From the NCBI GenBank assembly GCA_017935185.1, contig JAGBIC010000016.1, forward strand, positions 1-64,000: a stretch of DNA of 64,000 nt, given 5' to 3'. This stretch comes from Alistipes sp. GTDB lineage: Bacteria; Bacteroidota; Bacteroidia; Bacteroidales; Rikenellaceae. Of this stretch, positions 51,401-59,736 are shown piece after piece; the stretch's first letter is position 1, and each line of letters opens with the position of its first letter. The notes below the pieces were generated by a model. The model worked only from the letters and a program-made list of their open reading frames with translations. It was not told the origin of the DNA and ran no database searches. Position numbers and translations under genes: made by a program.

Positions 51401-52357
51401 ATGAGGAAATTTGTTTTGTGTATGTGTATGATGATTGTAGTCGCATCGTCTTGCAATAAAGACGATGTGATTACAATCGATTTTGATGATAAGTATTATC
51501 GTGCTGCAACGCAAACATCCGCATCGGAGTGCAGTGCGGTGCTGGAGTATATGCCCGCCCCGGGCCAATTTATCGGCGATAAGAAGACGGGCGGATTTAC
51601 GGGCGAGGAGCTGACCGCATCAGCTGCCAACGAGTATGCTGCGGCTCGCCTTGACGAGCAAAAGTTTGTGTCGCTCGGTGGCTTTGGCGGCTACATGGTG
51701 GTGGCGTTTGACCATAGCATAGACAATAGCGAGGGCTACGATATTGCGGTGGCGGGAAATGCTTTTGAAGGCTCGTCGGAGCCTGCTGTGGTTTGGGTTA
51801 TGCAGGATAAAAATGGCGATGGCAAGGCCAACGATGGCTGGTATGAGCTAAAGGGAAGTGAGTTTGAGAGTGATAAGACCTTGCGTAATTACTCTGTTAC
51901 CTATTATCGACCCAAAAAGGATTGCAGCGCAGTGCATTGGAGCGATAACCTCGGTGGTGAGGGGACTATCGACTATTTGGCGGCATACCATTCGCAGCCG
52001 AGCTACTACCCTGCGTGGATTACCTCCGATAGCTATACCCTGTCGGGGAGTTGTCTGGAGGCTCGAAATTATGATACTTCGGGCAATGGCACACATTGGG
52101 TACAACCATCGTATGGCTGGGGCTATGCCGACAATTACAGTGCCGTCGATTGGGTTGATAAGGTTGGCGATAGAGATGTGAAGGCCAATTTGCTGGATAT
52201 TGCGAATGCCATCGGCGACGATGGAGAGTCGGTGGAGTTGAAATATATCGATTTTGTGAAGATACAAACAGCCGTTAATGCCAAGAGTGGCTGGTTGGGA
52301 GAGCTTTCGGCCGAGGTGCTGGGGGTGTATGATTATAATTTGATAATTGCGAAATAG
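51401..52357 (+). CDS. Putative cobamide-binding surface lipoprotein
   Basis: A 318-aa protein with a signal and lipobox VVASSCN (Cys near residue 18). The mature part has 'FVSLGGFGGYMVVAFDHSI', 'YDIAVAGNAFEGSSEPAVVWVMQDKNGDG' in pieces and 'DIANAIGDDGESVELKYIDFVKIQTAVN'. This pattern occurs in lipoproteins encoded within Bacteroidetes cobalamin loci. A Ca-binding-like 'DKNGDGKANDG' loop is present. The gene lies between the DUF4465 gene and btuG, with an 11-nt overlap possible if btuG uses TTG. Function is inferred. Confidence 0.8.
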   Translation: MRKFVLCMCMMIVVASSCNKDDVITIDFDDKYYRAATQTSASECSAVLEYMPAPGQFIGDKKTGGFTGEELTASAANEYAAARLDEQKFVSLGGFGGYMVVAFDHSIDNSEGYDIAVAGNAFEGSSEPAVVWVMQDKNGDGKANDGWYELKGSEFESDKTLRNYSVTYYRPKKDCSAVHWSDNLGGEGTIDYLAAYHSQPSYYPAWITSDSYTLSGSCLEARNYDTSGNGTHWVQPSYGWGYADNYSAVDWVDKVGDRDVKANLLDIANAIGDDGESVELKYIDFVKIQTAVNAKSGWLGELSAEVLGVYDYNLIIAK

Positions 52358-52370
52358 TTTTTTTTCAGAG

Positions 52371-53432
52371 GTGAGGAATTTCGGTAAAATATTGCTGTTT
52401 GTACTTTGTCTGCTGCTCGGAAGCTGTATGAAGTGGGAGTATGGCGATGAGGAGAATTTTGCTGTTTCGGGTGAGGGTTTGTTTATCACCTGCGAGGGTA
52501 ACTTCCAATATGGCAATGCTACCCTATCGTATTACGATCCCGAGAAAAAGCATGTCGAGAACGAGGTTTTTTACCGTGCCAATGCCATGAAGCTGGGCGA
52601 TGTAGCACAGTCGATGACAATACGCAATGGCGTGGGCTGGATTGTGGTGAATAATTCGCATGTGATTTTTGCTGTCGATGTAAATACTTTCAAGGAGGTC
52701 GGCCGCATCACCAATCTCACCTCACCACGATACATTCACTTTGTGTCGGATGAGAAGGCCTATGTGACCCAATTGTGGGATAATCGCATATTTATAGTCA
52801 ATCCCAAACGATTCGAGGTGACGGGATATATCGAGTGCCCCAATATGACTATGGAGAGTGGTTCTACCGAGCAGATGGTGCAATATGGCAACTATATCTA
52901 TGTTAATTGCTGGTCGTATCAGAACCGCATACTGAAAATCGATAGCCGCACCGACGAGGTGGTGGCCGAGTTGGAGGTGGGAATACAGCCCACATCCATC
53001 GTGATGGATAAAAACAGCAAATTGTGGGTCGTCACCGATGGTGGTTATGCCGAGTCGCCCTATGGTTATGAGGCTCCTGCTCTGTATAGGATTGATGCCG
53101 AGAGTTTTGCGATAGAGAAAATCTTTAAGTTCGCATTGGGTGATTCGCCCTCGGAGATTCAGATAAATGGCACGAAGGATACCGTCTATTGGATAAATGA
53201 CGATGTGTGGGCGATGTCGGTAGATGCCGAGCGTCTGCCCGTAAGGCCGTTCCTGCCCTACGATGGTACGATATATTACGGGTTGTCGGTAAATCCGCGC
53301 AACGGCGATGTATATGTGGCTGATGCAATAGATTATGTGCAGCCCGGCAAGGTGTATCGCTATTCGGCGGCGGGCAAGAAGTTGGATGAATTTTATGTGG
53401 GAATTACCCCCGGGGCATTTTGTTGGCGATGA
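52371..53432 (+). CDS. btuG: Surface cobalamin-binding beta-propeller lipoprotein BtuG
   Basis: A 353-aa lipoprotein with lipobox LLLGSC. The start is uncertain: GTG at 52371 leaves a 13-nt gap, while TTG at 52347 overlaps the previous gene by 11 nt; no ATG is in range. The mature part is a YncE-like seven-bladed propeller with repeats such as 'GVGWIVVNNSHVIFAVD', 'KAYVTQLWDNRIFIVNP' and 'NYIYVNCWSYQNRILKID'. BtuG captures cobalamin with very high affinity and caps BtuB. Its stop overlaps the btuB start (ATGA), as expected for a paired complex. Confidence 0.88.
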   Translation: MRNFGKILLFVLCLLLGSCMKWEYGDEENFAVSGEGLFITCEGNFQYGNATLSYYDPEKKHVENEVFYRANAMKLGDVAQSMTIRNGVGWIVVNNSHVIFAVDVNTFKEVGRITNLTSPRYIHFVSDEKAYVTQLWDNRIFIVNPKRFEVTGYIECPNMTMESGSTEQMVQYGNYIYVNCWSYQNRILKIDSRTDEVVAELEVGIQPTSIVMDKNSKLWVVTDGGYAESPYGYEAPALYRIDAESFAIEKIFKFALGDSPSEIQINGTKDTVYWINDDVWAMSVDAERLPVRPFLPYDGTIYYGLSVNPRNGDVYVADAIDYVQPGKVYRYSAAGKKLDEFYVGITPGAFCWR

Positions 53433-55486
53433 AGAAGATTCTCTATACAATGTTGTTTTCGTTGTGCTTGCCTCTGTGTGGTATGGCACAAGGTGGCGTT
53501 GCCCGCGAGATTGATATTCCCGAGGTGGAGGTGTATGGCCGTCGCCCGATGAAGGAGATTGGCGTGCAGCAGACAAAATTCGACTCGGTGGTGCTGAAGG
53601 AGAATATTGCTTTGTCGATGGCCGATGTGCTTACGTTCAACTCCTCGGTATTTGTTAAGAGCTATGGCCGTGCGACCCTCTCGACGGTGGCATTTCGTGG
53701 TACTTCGCCATCACACACTCAGGTTACATGGAACGGCATGCGCATAAATAATCCGATGTTGGGAATGACCGATTTCTCGATGATCCCATCCTATTTTATT
53801 GATGACGCTTCGCTACTGCACGGCACATCGTCGGTGGGCGAGACGGGTGGCGGAATAGGTGGAGCCGTGAAGCTCTCTACCAAGCCCGCCCAAGCCGATG
53901 GTTTTGGCCTGCAATATGTTCAGGGCGTTGGCTCGTTCAAGACCTTTGATGAGTTTTTGCGTCTGACCTATGGTAATGAGCGTTGGCAACTCTCGACACG
54001 AGCGGTCTACTCCTCTTCGCCAAACGATTATAAATACCGTACTCGCGACAAGAAAGAGAATATCTACGATGACGAGATGAATATCGTCGGTCAATACTAC
54101 CCCACCGAACGCAATCGCAGCGGCGCATATAGTGATTTGCATATCTTGCAGGAGGCCTACTATAATACGGGTCGTGGCGACCGATTCGGCCTTAATGCGT
54201 GGTATGTGAATTCAAATCGTGAGCTTCAGATGCTCACCACCGATTATGCCGACGATACCGAGTTCGAGAATATGCAACGCGAGCAGAGCTTCAGGGGAAT
54301 GCTCTCGTGGGATCATCTGCGCAGCGTGTGGAAACTGTCGGCCAAGGCGGGATATATCCACACCAATATGGCCTATGATTACAAGCGTGACCCGGGTAAT
54401 GGCGTTATGATGGTGATGACCCGCTCCCGCAGTCGTGTAAACACATTCTATGGCGAGGCTGCGGGTGAATATTATGTCGGTGAAGAGTGGCTTTTTACGG
54501 CAAATGTATCGGCGCATCAGCACTTTGTCGAGAGCCACGACAAGAATATTATTCGTCAGGATGGCAATCAGGCTGTTGTGGGATACGACAAGGGTCGCAT
54601 AGAGCTGTCGGGCTCGCTGTCGGCCAAGTGGCGACCCACCGAGAGGTTTGGAGTGTCGGTTGTGTTGCGTGAGGAGATGTTTGGGCGGGAGTGGACTCCT
54701 GTTATTCCTGCGCTGTTTGTGGATGGCGTGTTGAGCAAGAGGGGTAATGTTATGGCCAAGGCCTCTGTGTCGAGAAATTTCCGATTCCCAACCCTGAACG
54801 ATCTCTACTTCCTTCCAGGCGGTAATCCCGACCTGCGCAAGGAGCGTGGCTGGAGCTACGATGCGGGGCTCTCGTTCGGCGTGGGGCAAAAGGGTGTCTA
54901 TTCGTTGTCGGCCTCGGCAAATTGGTTCGACTCTTATGTTAAGGATTGGATTATGTGGCTGCCTACGCCAAAGGGATTCTTCTCGCCCCGAAATGTGAAG
55001 GATGTGCATGCCTATGGTGTTGAGCTTCAGGCGGAGTCGAGTGTGGCATTGGCAAAGGATTTATCGTTGGGACTTGATGGTAACTTCTCGTGGACTCCTT
55101 CGATTAACAATGGCGAGCCGATGTCGCCTGCCGATATGTCGGTGGGCAAGCAGTTGCCCTATGTGCCTGAATATTCGGCATCGCTCACAGCAAACCTCAA
55201 GTGGCGGAGCTGGAAGCTGCTCTATAAATGGTGCTATTACAGCCGCCGTTATACCATGTCGAGCAACGACCTTACGCTGTCGGGCTCGCTGCCGACATAT
55301 TATATGAATAATGTGTCTCTTGAAAAGGCTATCTCGTTGTCGTGGGCCGATTTGAATATCAAGGGTGCAGTGAACAACCTCTTTGACGAGGAGTATATGT
55401 CGGTGTTGTCGCGCCCGATGCCCGGAATAAATTTCGAGATTTTTATTGGCATAACGCCCAAGTGGGGGACAAAAACAAAGAAGTAG
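53429..55486 (+). CDS. btuB: TonB-dependent cobalamin receptor BtuB
   Basis: A 685-aa outer-membrane receptor starting at the ATG that overlaps the btuG stop. A signal peptide ends near GMAQ. The TonB box region 'REIDIPEVEVYGRR' is followed by the plug domain ('NSSVFVKSYGRATLSTVAFRG', 'TSPSHTQVTWNGMRI') and a 22-strand barrel ending in a terminal aromatic strand 'GINFEIFIGITPKW'. Cobalamin specificity is set by context: riboswitch upstream and btuG adjacent. The gene ends inside a bidirectional terminator. Confidence 0.93.
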   Translation: MKKILYTMLFSLCLPLCGMAQGGVAREIDIPEVEVYGRRPMKEIGVQQTKFDSVVLKENIALSMADVLTFNSSVFVKSYGRATLSTVAFRGTSPSHTQVTWNGMRINNPMLGMTDFSMIPSYFIDDASLLHGTSSVGETGGGIGGAVKLSTKPAQADGFGLQYVQGVGSFKTFDEFLRLTYGNERWQLSTRAVYSSSPNDYKYRTRDKKENIYDDEMNIVGQYYPTERNRSGAYSDLHILQEAYYNTGRGDRFGLNAWYVNSNRELQMLTTDYADDTEFENMQREQSFRGMLSWDHLRSVWKLSAKAGYIHTNMAYDYKRDPGNGVMMVMTRSRSRVNTFYGEAAGEYYVGEEWLFTANVSAHQHFVESHDKNIIRQDGNQAVVGYDKGRIELSGSLSAKWRPTERFGVSVVLREEMFGREWTPVIPALFVDGVLSKRGNVMAKASVSRNFRFPTLNDLYFLPGGNPDLRKERGWSYDAGLSFGVGQKGVYSLSASANWFDSYVKDWIMWLPTPKGFFSPRNVKDVHAYGVELQAESSVALAKDLSLGLDGNFSWTPSINNGEPMSPADMSVGKQLPYVPEYSASLTANLKWRSWKLLYKWCYYSRRYTMSSNDLTLSGSLPTYYMNNVSLEKAISLSWADLNIKGAVNNLFDEEYMSVLSRPMPGINFEIFIGITPKWGTKTKK

Positions 55487-55508
55487 GTTTGGCGACCTAC
55501 TTCTTTGT
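55475..55508. terminator. Bidirectional terminator embedding both stop codons
   Basis: A perfect 14-bp stem (55475-55488 with 55495-55508) spans the btuB stop (55484-55486) and the stop of the convergent sialidase-like gene (55497-55499). Confidence 0.88.
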
Positions 55509-56606
55509 TATTTGGCCTGTTACTGTCCAGATGCCGTTTTTGCCATCAGGCATGCCACTCACCGACATTACGGCTATGACATGCTTGTCGTCAATCTGTG
55601 TTATGGAGTTCCATAGCGCATTGCCGTTTGGTGGCAGGTCGGGCATGGGGGTTGTGCGGTTGTGGAAATGGCGGGCGTTGCGGTCACCCACATAGACCTG
55701 CATATTGGCATATCGCTCGTTGCCACCCTTGCGTCCTTCGGTGGATTGGATTGAGAGCAGGGTGTGGCTCTTGCCGAGGCGAATCAGGTATGGCGCACCT
55801 GCATATATCGTGTCGTGTAACTTCTCGGTTGCACATATAGCCTCCTCGCGGCGAGGGTCGGCGGCAGAAACATGTCCGTCGTGCCAATTCTCGGTGGTGC
55901 GTACGATTACAGGTTTGAAACGACCCCTTATCCCGTTGTCTTCAATAGCAACGGCAATCTCCTTTGAGTGAGGTAGATAGATGGGTACAGCCATGCCATC
56001 TCTTGAGTCTGAACGGAACGAAATCTTCTCGGCCCTACTCCATGTGGCGCAGTTGTCATGCGAGCGCATGAGCGAAATTTCCTGCTCGTCGCTTGAGGTG
56101 TAGGGATATTCGTTTGCAAAGTATATCTGCACCTCGCCGTCGGGAAGTTGCAGCGCAACAGGCTCCCAGCAGCCATCCTGAAATTTTGTCGATGCGACAT
56201 ACAAATCTTGAGCCGGCGACCAGCTCTTGCCGCCGTCGTGGGACAACGAGTACATTATTTTGAATGGCAACTGCGGGTTGGCGGGACGTGCGTTCCACAT
56301 ATATAGAATCGTGCCGTTTTGGAGCTGTAATATTTCGCAGTTGGTGTAGTTGTAACCCTCGGCTTGCGCCACGACCGAAGCCGCGCTCCAACTCTTGCAG
56401 TTGTCATTGCTGAAACGAATAAAGGCGGCAGGGCCTGCGCTGTAAACCATAGCAAAGCTCTTGTCGATGGGTTTTATGCGGGCATAGACTCCCGAGCAGA
56501 TAAAGTGGCAGGATGCACTATCCCACTCGATTGTTATATCTTTGGGGGTGCATCCTGTCAAAAGTGTTGTCAGTAGAATGACTATAAGTGACAAATGATT
56601 TTTCAT
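55497..56606 (-). CDS. Sialidase-fold (BNR repeat) lipoprotein
   Basis: A 369-aa exported lipoprotein; ATG at 56606 gives a signal ending LLTGC (Cys near residue 19). An ATG two codons earlier is also possible. Asp-box repeats of the sialidase propeller are visible: 'FSNDNCKSWSAAS', 'LSHDGGKSWSPAQD' and 'RSHDNCATWSRAE'. Other conserved points include 'FQDGCWEPVALQLPDGEVQIYFANE' in parts. It resembles GH33-like and unclassified exo-sialidase relatives; the Arg triad and Tyr/Glu pair are not all identifiable, so the substrate is uncertain. Confidence 0.82.
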   Translation of the reverse strand: MKNHLSLIVILLTTLLTGCTPKDITIEWDSASCHFICSGVYARIKPIDKSFAMVYSAGPAAFIRFSNDNCKSWSAASVVAQAEGYNYTNCEILQLQNGTILYMWNARPANPQLPFKIMYSLSHDGGKSWSPAQDLYVASTKFQDGCWEPVALQLPDGEVQIYFANEYPYTSSDEQEISLMRSHDNCATWSRAEKISFRSDSRDGMAVPIYLPHSKEIAVAIEDNGIRGRFKPVIVRTTENWHDGHVSAADPRREEAICATEKLHDTIYAGAPYLIRLGKSHTLLSIQSTEGRKGGNERYANMQVYVGDRNARHFHNRTTPMPDLPPNGNALWNSITQIDDKHVIAVMSVSGMPDGKNGIWTVTGQITKK

Positions 56607-56646
56607 TATCATTTCGGCATGTAGCCTTACCAATCCGCTTGTAACC

Positions 56647-57507
56647 TTATCCGAGATACGACTTCAGCAGCTTGCTGCGTGATGAGTGGCGCAGGCGGCG
56701 GATAGCCTTCTCTTTGATCTGGCGAACACGCTCGCGAGTAAGGTCGAACTTCTCGCCAATCTCCTCCAATGTCATCTCCGAGCAACCTATGCCGAAGAAG
56801 TATTTGATAATGTCGCGCTCACGCTCGGTGAGGGTTTCAAGCGCACGATCCACCTCGGTGGCCAGCGATTCGTTGATAAGACCACGGTCGGCATTGGGCG
56901 AATCGGTATTTACCAAAACGTCCAACAAACTATTGTCTTCGCCATCGGCAAAGGGTGCGTCAACAGAGATGTGGCGACCTGCAACACGCAGTGTGTCTGA
57001 TACTTTCTCCTTCGGGAGATCCAATTCGGTGGCCAGCTCCTCGGGTGAGGGGGTGCGCTCATGCTCCTGCTCGAAACGTGCAAAAGCCTTGTTTATCTTA
57101 TTTAGCGAGCCAACCTGATTGAGTGGCAGACGAACGATGCGCGACTGCTCGGCCAATGCCTGAAGAATCGACTGGCGAATCCACCATACGGCGTATGAGA
57201 TAAACTTGAAACCTCGGGTTTCGTCGAATTTCTCGGCGGCCTTGATAAGGCCGAGATTGCCCTCGTTGATAAGGTCGGGCAGACTGAGCCCCTGATTCTG
57301 ATACTGCTTGGCAACCGATACCACAAAACGCAAATTAGCCTTTGTGAGCTTGTCGAGGGCCTCCTGATCGCCCTTGCGGATACGCTGGGCAAGTTCTACC
57401 TCCTCCTCTACGGTGATCAAATCCTCCTTACCAATCTCCTGCAAATATTTATCGAGTGATGCACTCTCGCGGTTGGTAATCGACTTTGTAATCTTTAATT
57501 GACGCAT
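56647..57507 (-). CDS. rpoD: Primary sigma factor RpoD (sigma-ABfr type)
   Basis: A 286-aa sigma-70 factor of the compact Bacteroidetes kind that lacks region 1.1. Region 1.2 is at 15-50, region 2 at about 50-120 ('[17 protein letters not shown]', '[18 protein letters not shown]', '[13 protein letters not shown]'), region 3 at 125-205 and region 4 at 215-280 with '[20 protein letters not shown]'. Altered region 2.4 and 4.2 contacts explain the unusual TAnnTTTG/TTTG promoters seen through the window. It stands alone between the sialidase-like gene and glyA. Confidence 0.95.
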   Translation of the reverse strand: MRQLKITKSITNRESASLDKYLQEIGKEDLITVEEEVELAQRIRKGDQEALDKLTKANLRFVVSVAKQYQNQGLSLPDLINEGNLGLIKAAEKFDETRGFKFISYAVWWIRQSILQALAEQSRIVRLPLNQVGSLNKINKAFARFEQEHERTPSPEELATELDLPKEKVSDTLRVAGRHISVDAPFADGEDNSLLDVLVNTDSPNADRGLINESLATEVDRALETLTERERDIIKYFFGIGCSEMTLEEIGEKFDLTRERVRQIKEKAIRRLRHSSRSKLLKSYLG

Positions 57508-57617
57508 ATTTAATAAAAGTTTAATATCAGGTTTTATATATACCTCATTCGGGCATACTGATACTATTACGTATTCTCTCCCGATTTTGTTTCATTTGTG
57601 TGGAATTTTTTTTATGA

Positions 57618-57668
57618 GAGGCGTGGAGTGATGCGAAGGGAGGCTTGAGGATTGGCATCTCTCGGGGA
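57618..57668. repeat. Single copy of the GGCATCTC interspersed repeat
   Basis: 'GAGGATTGGCATCTCT' (57647-57662) is identical over 16 bases to 38231-38246. The left half is degenerate compared with the hisS-upstream copies. Confidence 0.6.
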
Positions 57669-57691
57669 GAATTTTTGGAAGTAAATGAATT

Positions 57692-57726
57692 ACAAAAAAA
57701 ACCTCCGACATCAATCGGAGGTTTTG
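57692..57726 (-). terminator. Terminator of glyA
   Basis: Perfect 11-bp stem (57698-57708 with 57715-57725) followed on the minus strand by a U-run, 20 nt after the glyA stop. Confidence 0.9.
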
Positions 57727-57745
57727 CGTTATTGTTGTATGGCTT

Positions 57746-59026
57746 TTACCACGCAAACAAGGGATACTCGGCCATCATGGCGTTTACGTCCTTGCGAACG
57801 GCTGCGATGTTCTCCTCGTTCTCGGGGTCGTGCAATACTCGGTCGATAAGCTCGACGATGTAGTCCATCTTATCCTCCTTAACACCACGGGTGGTGATTG
57901 CGGGAGTACCGAAGCGAAGTCCTGATGTGAGGAAAGGCGAGCGAGAGTCAAACGGCACCATGTTTTTGTTGGTGGTGATGTCGGCTGCTACGAGGCAACG
58001 CTCGGCAAGCTTACCTGTGAGTTCGGGGAACTTGGTGCGCAGGTCGATGAGCATGAGGTGGTTGTCGGTACCCTCCGACACAACCTTGTAACCGCGCTTT
58101 GCGAATGCCTCGGCCATGGCCTGCGCATTCTTCTGCACCTGTTGCTGGTACTCTTTGTACTCGGGTTGCAGAGCCTCGCCGAAAGCCACCGCCTTGGCAG
58201 CGATAACATGCTCAAGCGGGCCGCCCTGAATACCGGGGAATACTGCCGAGTTGAGAATCTGCGACATCATCTTTACTACACCCTTCGGAGTGGTCAAGCC
58301 CCATGGATTCTCGAAATCCTTACCCATGAGGATGATACCTCCACGAGGACCACGCAAGGTCTTGTGGGTGGTAGAGGTTACGATATGGGCATATTTGACG
58401 GGGTTGTCAAGAATGCCGGCGGCGATAAGGCCTGCTGTATGAGCCATATCTACCATAAAGAGTGCGCCTACCTTGTCGGCAATCTCGCGCATGCGCTTGT
58501 AGTCCCACTCGCGTGAGTAGGCCGATGCGCCACCAACGATAAGCTTGGGCTTGTGCTCCAAGGCCTTGCGCTCCATATCGTCGTAGTCGATTGTGCCGGT
58601 CTGCTCGTTGAGCTGGTAGCCTACGGCCTTGAAATATTTTCCCGACATATTTACTGGTGAGCCGTGTGAGAGGTGGCCTCCGTGGGCCAAATCCAATCCC
58701 ATGAAGGTGTCACCCGGCTGCAATACGGCAAAGAATACCGCCATGTTGGCCTGTGCGCCAGAGTGAGGCTGCACGTTGGCATACTCGGCGTCGTAGAGCT
58801 TGCAAAGACGCTCGATAGCCAGCTTCTCGACTTTATCGACAACCTCGCAACCGCCATAGTAGCGTGCTGCGGGATAACCCTCGGCATATTTGTTGGTGAG
58901 AACAGAGCCCATGGCTGCCATAACCTGATCGCTCACAAAATTCTCAGATGCGATGAGCTCGATGCCGTGCATCTGTCGTGCACGCTCCTCGCTGATGAGA
59001 TCAAAGATTTGATTGTCCTGTTTCAT
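57746..59026 (-). CDS. glyA: Serine hydroxymethyltransferase
   Basis: A 426-aa PLP enzyme that makes glycine and 5,10-methylene-THF from serine. Motifs are '[19 protein letters not shown]', '[16 protein letters not shown]', '[13 protein letters not shown]' and the PLP-lysine region '[16 protein letters not shown]'. The length is typical. Its products feed both FolD and purine synthesis. It is followed by a terminator; a small YgbA-family gene lies upstream with a 34-nt gap and might share a transcript. Confidence 0.97.
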   Translation of the reverse strand: MKQDNQIFDLISEERARQMHGIELIASENFVSDQVMAAMGSVLTNKYAEGYPAARYYGGCEVVDKVEKLAIERLCKLYDAEYANVQPHSGAQANMAVFFAVLQPGDTFMGLDLAHGGHLSHGSPVNMSGKYFKAVGYQLNEQTGTIDYDDMERKALEHKPKLIVGGASAYSREWDYKRMREIADKVGALFMVDMAHTAGLIAAGILDNPVKYAHIVTSTTHKTLRGPRGGIILMGKDFENPWGLTTPKGVVKMMSQILNSAVFPGIQGGPLEHVIAAKAVAFGEALQPEYKEYQQQVQKNAQAMAEAFAKRGYKVVSEGTDNHLMLIDLRTKFPELTGKLAERCLVAADITTNKNMVPFDSRSPFLTSGLRFGTPAITTRGVKEDKMDYIVELIDRVLHDPENEENIAAVRKDVNAMMAEYPLFAW

Positions 59027-59060
59027 CGTCTATTATAATTTGAATTAACCTATTTCTAAA

Positions 59061-59387
59061 TCACGCCTTTTTGATTTTGGTGTAGTAGAGGTGGCGCAAT
59101 GCCGCCAAGGGCCTGTGTAGTAGCATGCGTGGCCCCGAGTATCGCATAATCTCGCGGATGCGCTTACGCATGGCGGGCTCGTAGCAGTGTGTCTTGCATG
59201 CCGAACAGTATGTTTTGGTGGCCATGTGGGGACAGTGCAAGGTGCGTTTCTCGGCATAATCGGCAATCTGCTGACATTCGGGACATAGCTCCTTGCCACC
59301 GTGGTGGTGTCGGCAGTAGAGTGCAATCATGAAATGTACGATGCGCAACTCCTCCTCTTGCTTGGCTTTTATCTTGTCGGCTTCCAT
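59061..59387 (-). CDS. YgbA-family protein (nitrous oxide-stimulated promoter family)
   Basis: A 108-aa Cys/His-rich protein of the YgbA_NO family. Candidate metal ligands include 'YCRHHHGGKELCPECQQIADY', in which Cys, His, Cys-X2-Cys are seen, followed by 'LHCPHMATKTYCSACKTHCYE'. I chose the ATG at 59387; the upstream ATG at 59405 overlaps the promoter -7 element (59403-59410) and cannot be in the transcript. Family members are induced by nitric oxide in enteric bacteria; a nitrosative stress role here is inferred. Confidence 0.85.
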   Translation of the reverse strand: MEADKIKAKQEEELRIVHFMIALYCRHHHGGKELCPECQQIADYAEKRTLHCPHMATKTYCSACKTHCYEPAMRKRIREIMRYSGPRMLLHRPLAALRHLYYTKIKKA

Positions 59388-59402
59388 CTCTACAATTGTC
59401 TG

Positions 59403-59410
59403 CAAAGGTA
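59403..59410 (-). promoter_or_regulatory. Promoter -7 element of the YgbA-family gene
   Basis: TACCTTTG on the minus strand, start near 59398, leaving about 11 nt before the ATG at 59387. The very short leader decides the start. Confidence 0.6.
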
Positions 59411-59736
59411 GAAAAACATGTTTGTTTTAGGAAATTTTTTGGCCGCAACTGTGGCGATGCGCGTGAGGGGATTTGCAGCAGGAGTGGTCAGCGCGGAATA
59501 TGGTTGGAAAGTATGTTGTTTTTGATAGTGTCATATTTTATAATTGATGAAAAAGCGGTTTTGTATATTAAGGCGCTTATTATAAGTGAGTGAATAAAGA
59601 TTATTAAAAGTTATATGGGTGAATTATTAAAAAAAATCTAAATCAAAATATATATAAATTATATCAATTGCCTATATGGAGTATGGATTATATAATGTAA
59701 TTTTGTAATAGAAAAATTCTAATACATTATATCATT
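59411..59736 (+). promoter_or_regulatory. AT-rich control region of the rhamnose genes
   Basis: A 326-nt gap without a gene. A plus-strand TAATTTTG (59698-59705) is a perfect -7 element for rhaB. It is embedded in an inverted repeat, ATATAATGTA (59690-59699) with TACATTATAT (59723-59732), ending four bases before the rhaB ATG. No terminator or known riboswitch is seen. Confidence 0.55.

Noticed and set aside
52347..52370. TTG start of btuG at 52347
   Set aside because: It overlaps the previous gene and adds eight residues before the signal peptide; GTG at 52371 gives a cleaner signal. The choice remains uncertain.
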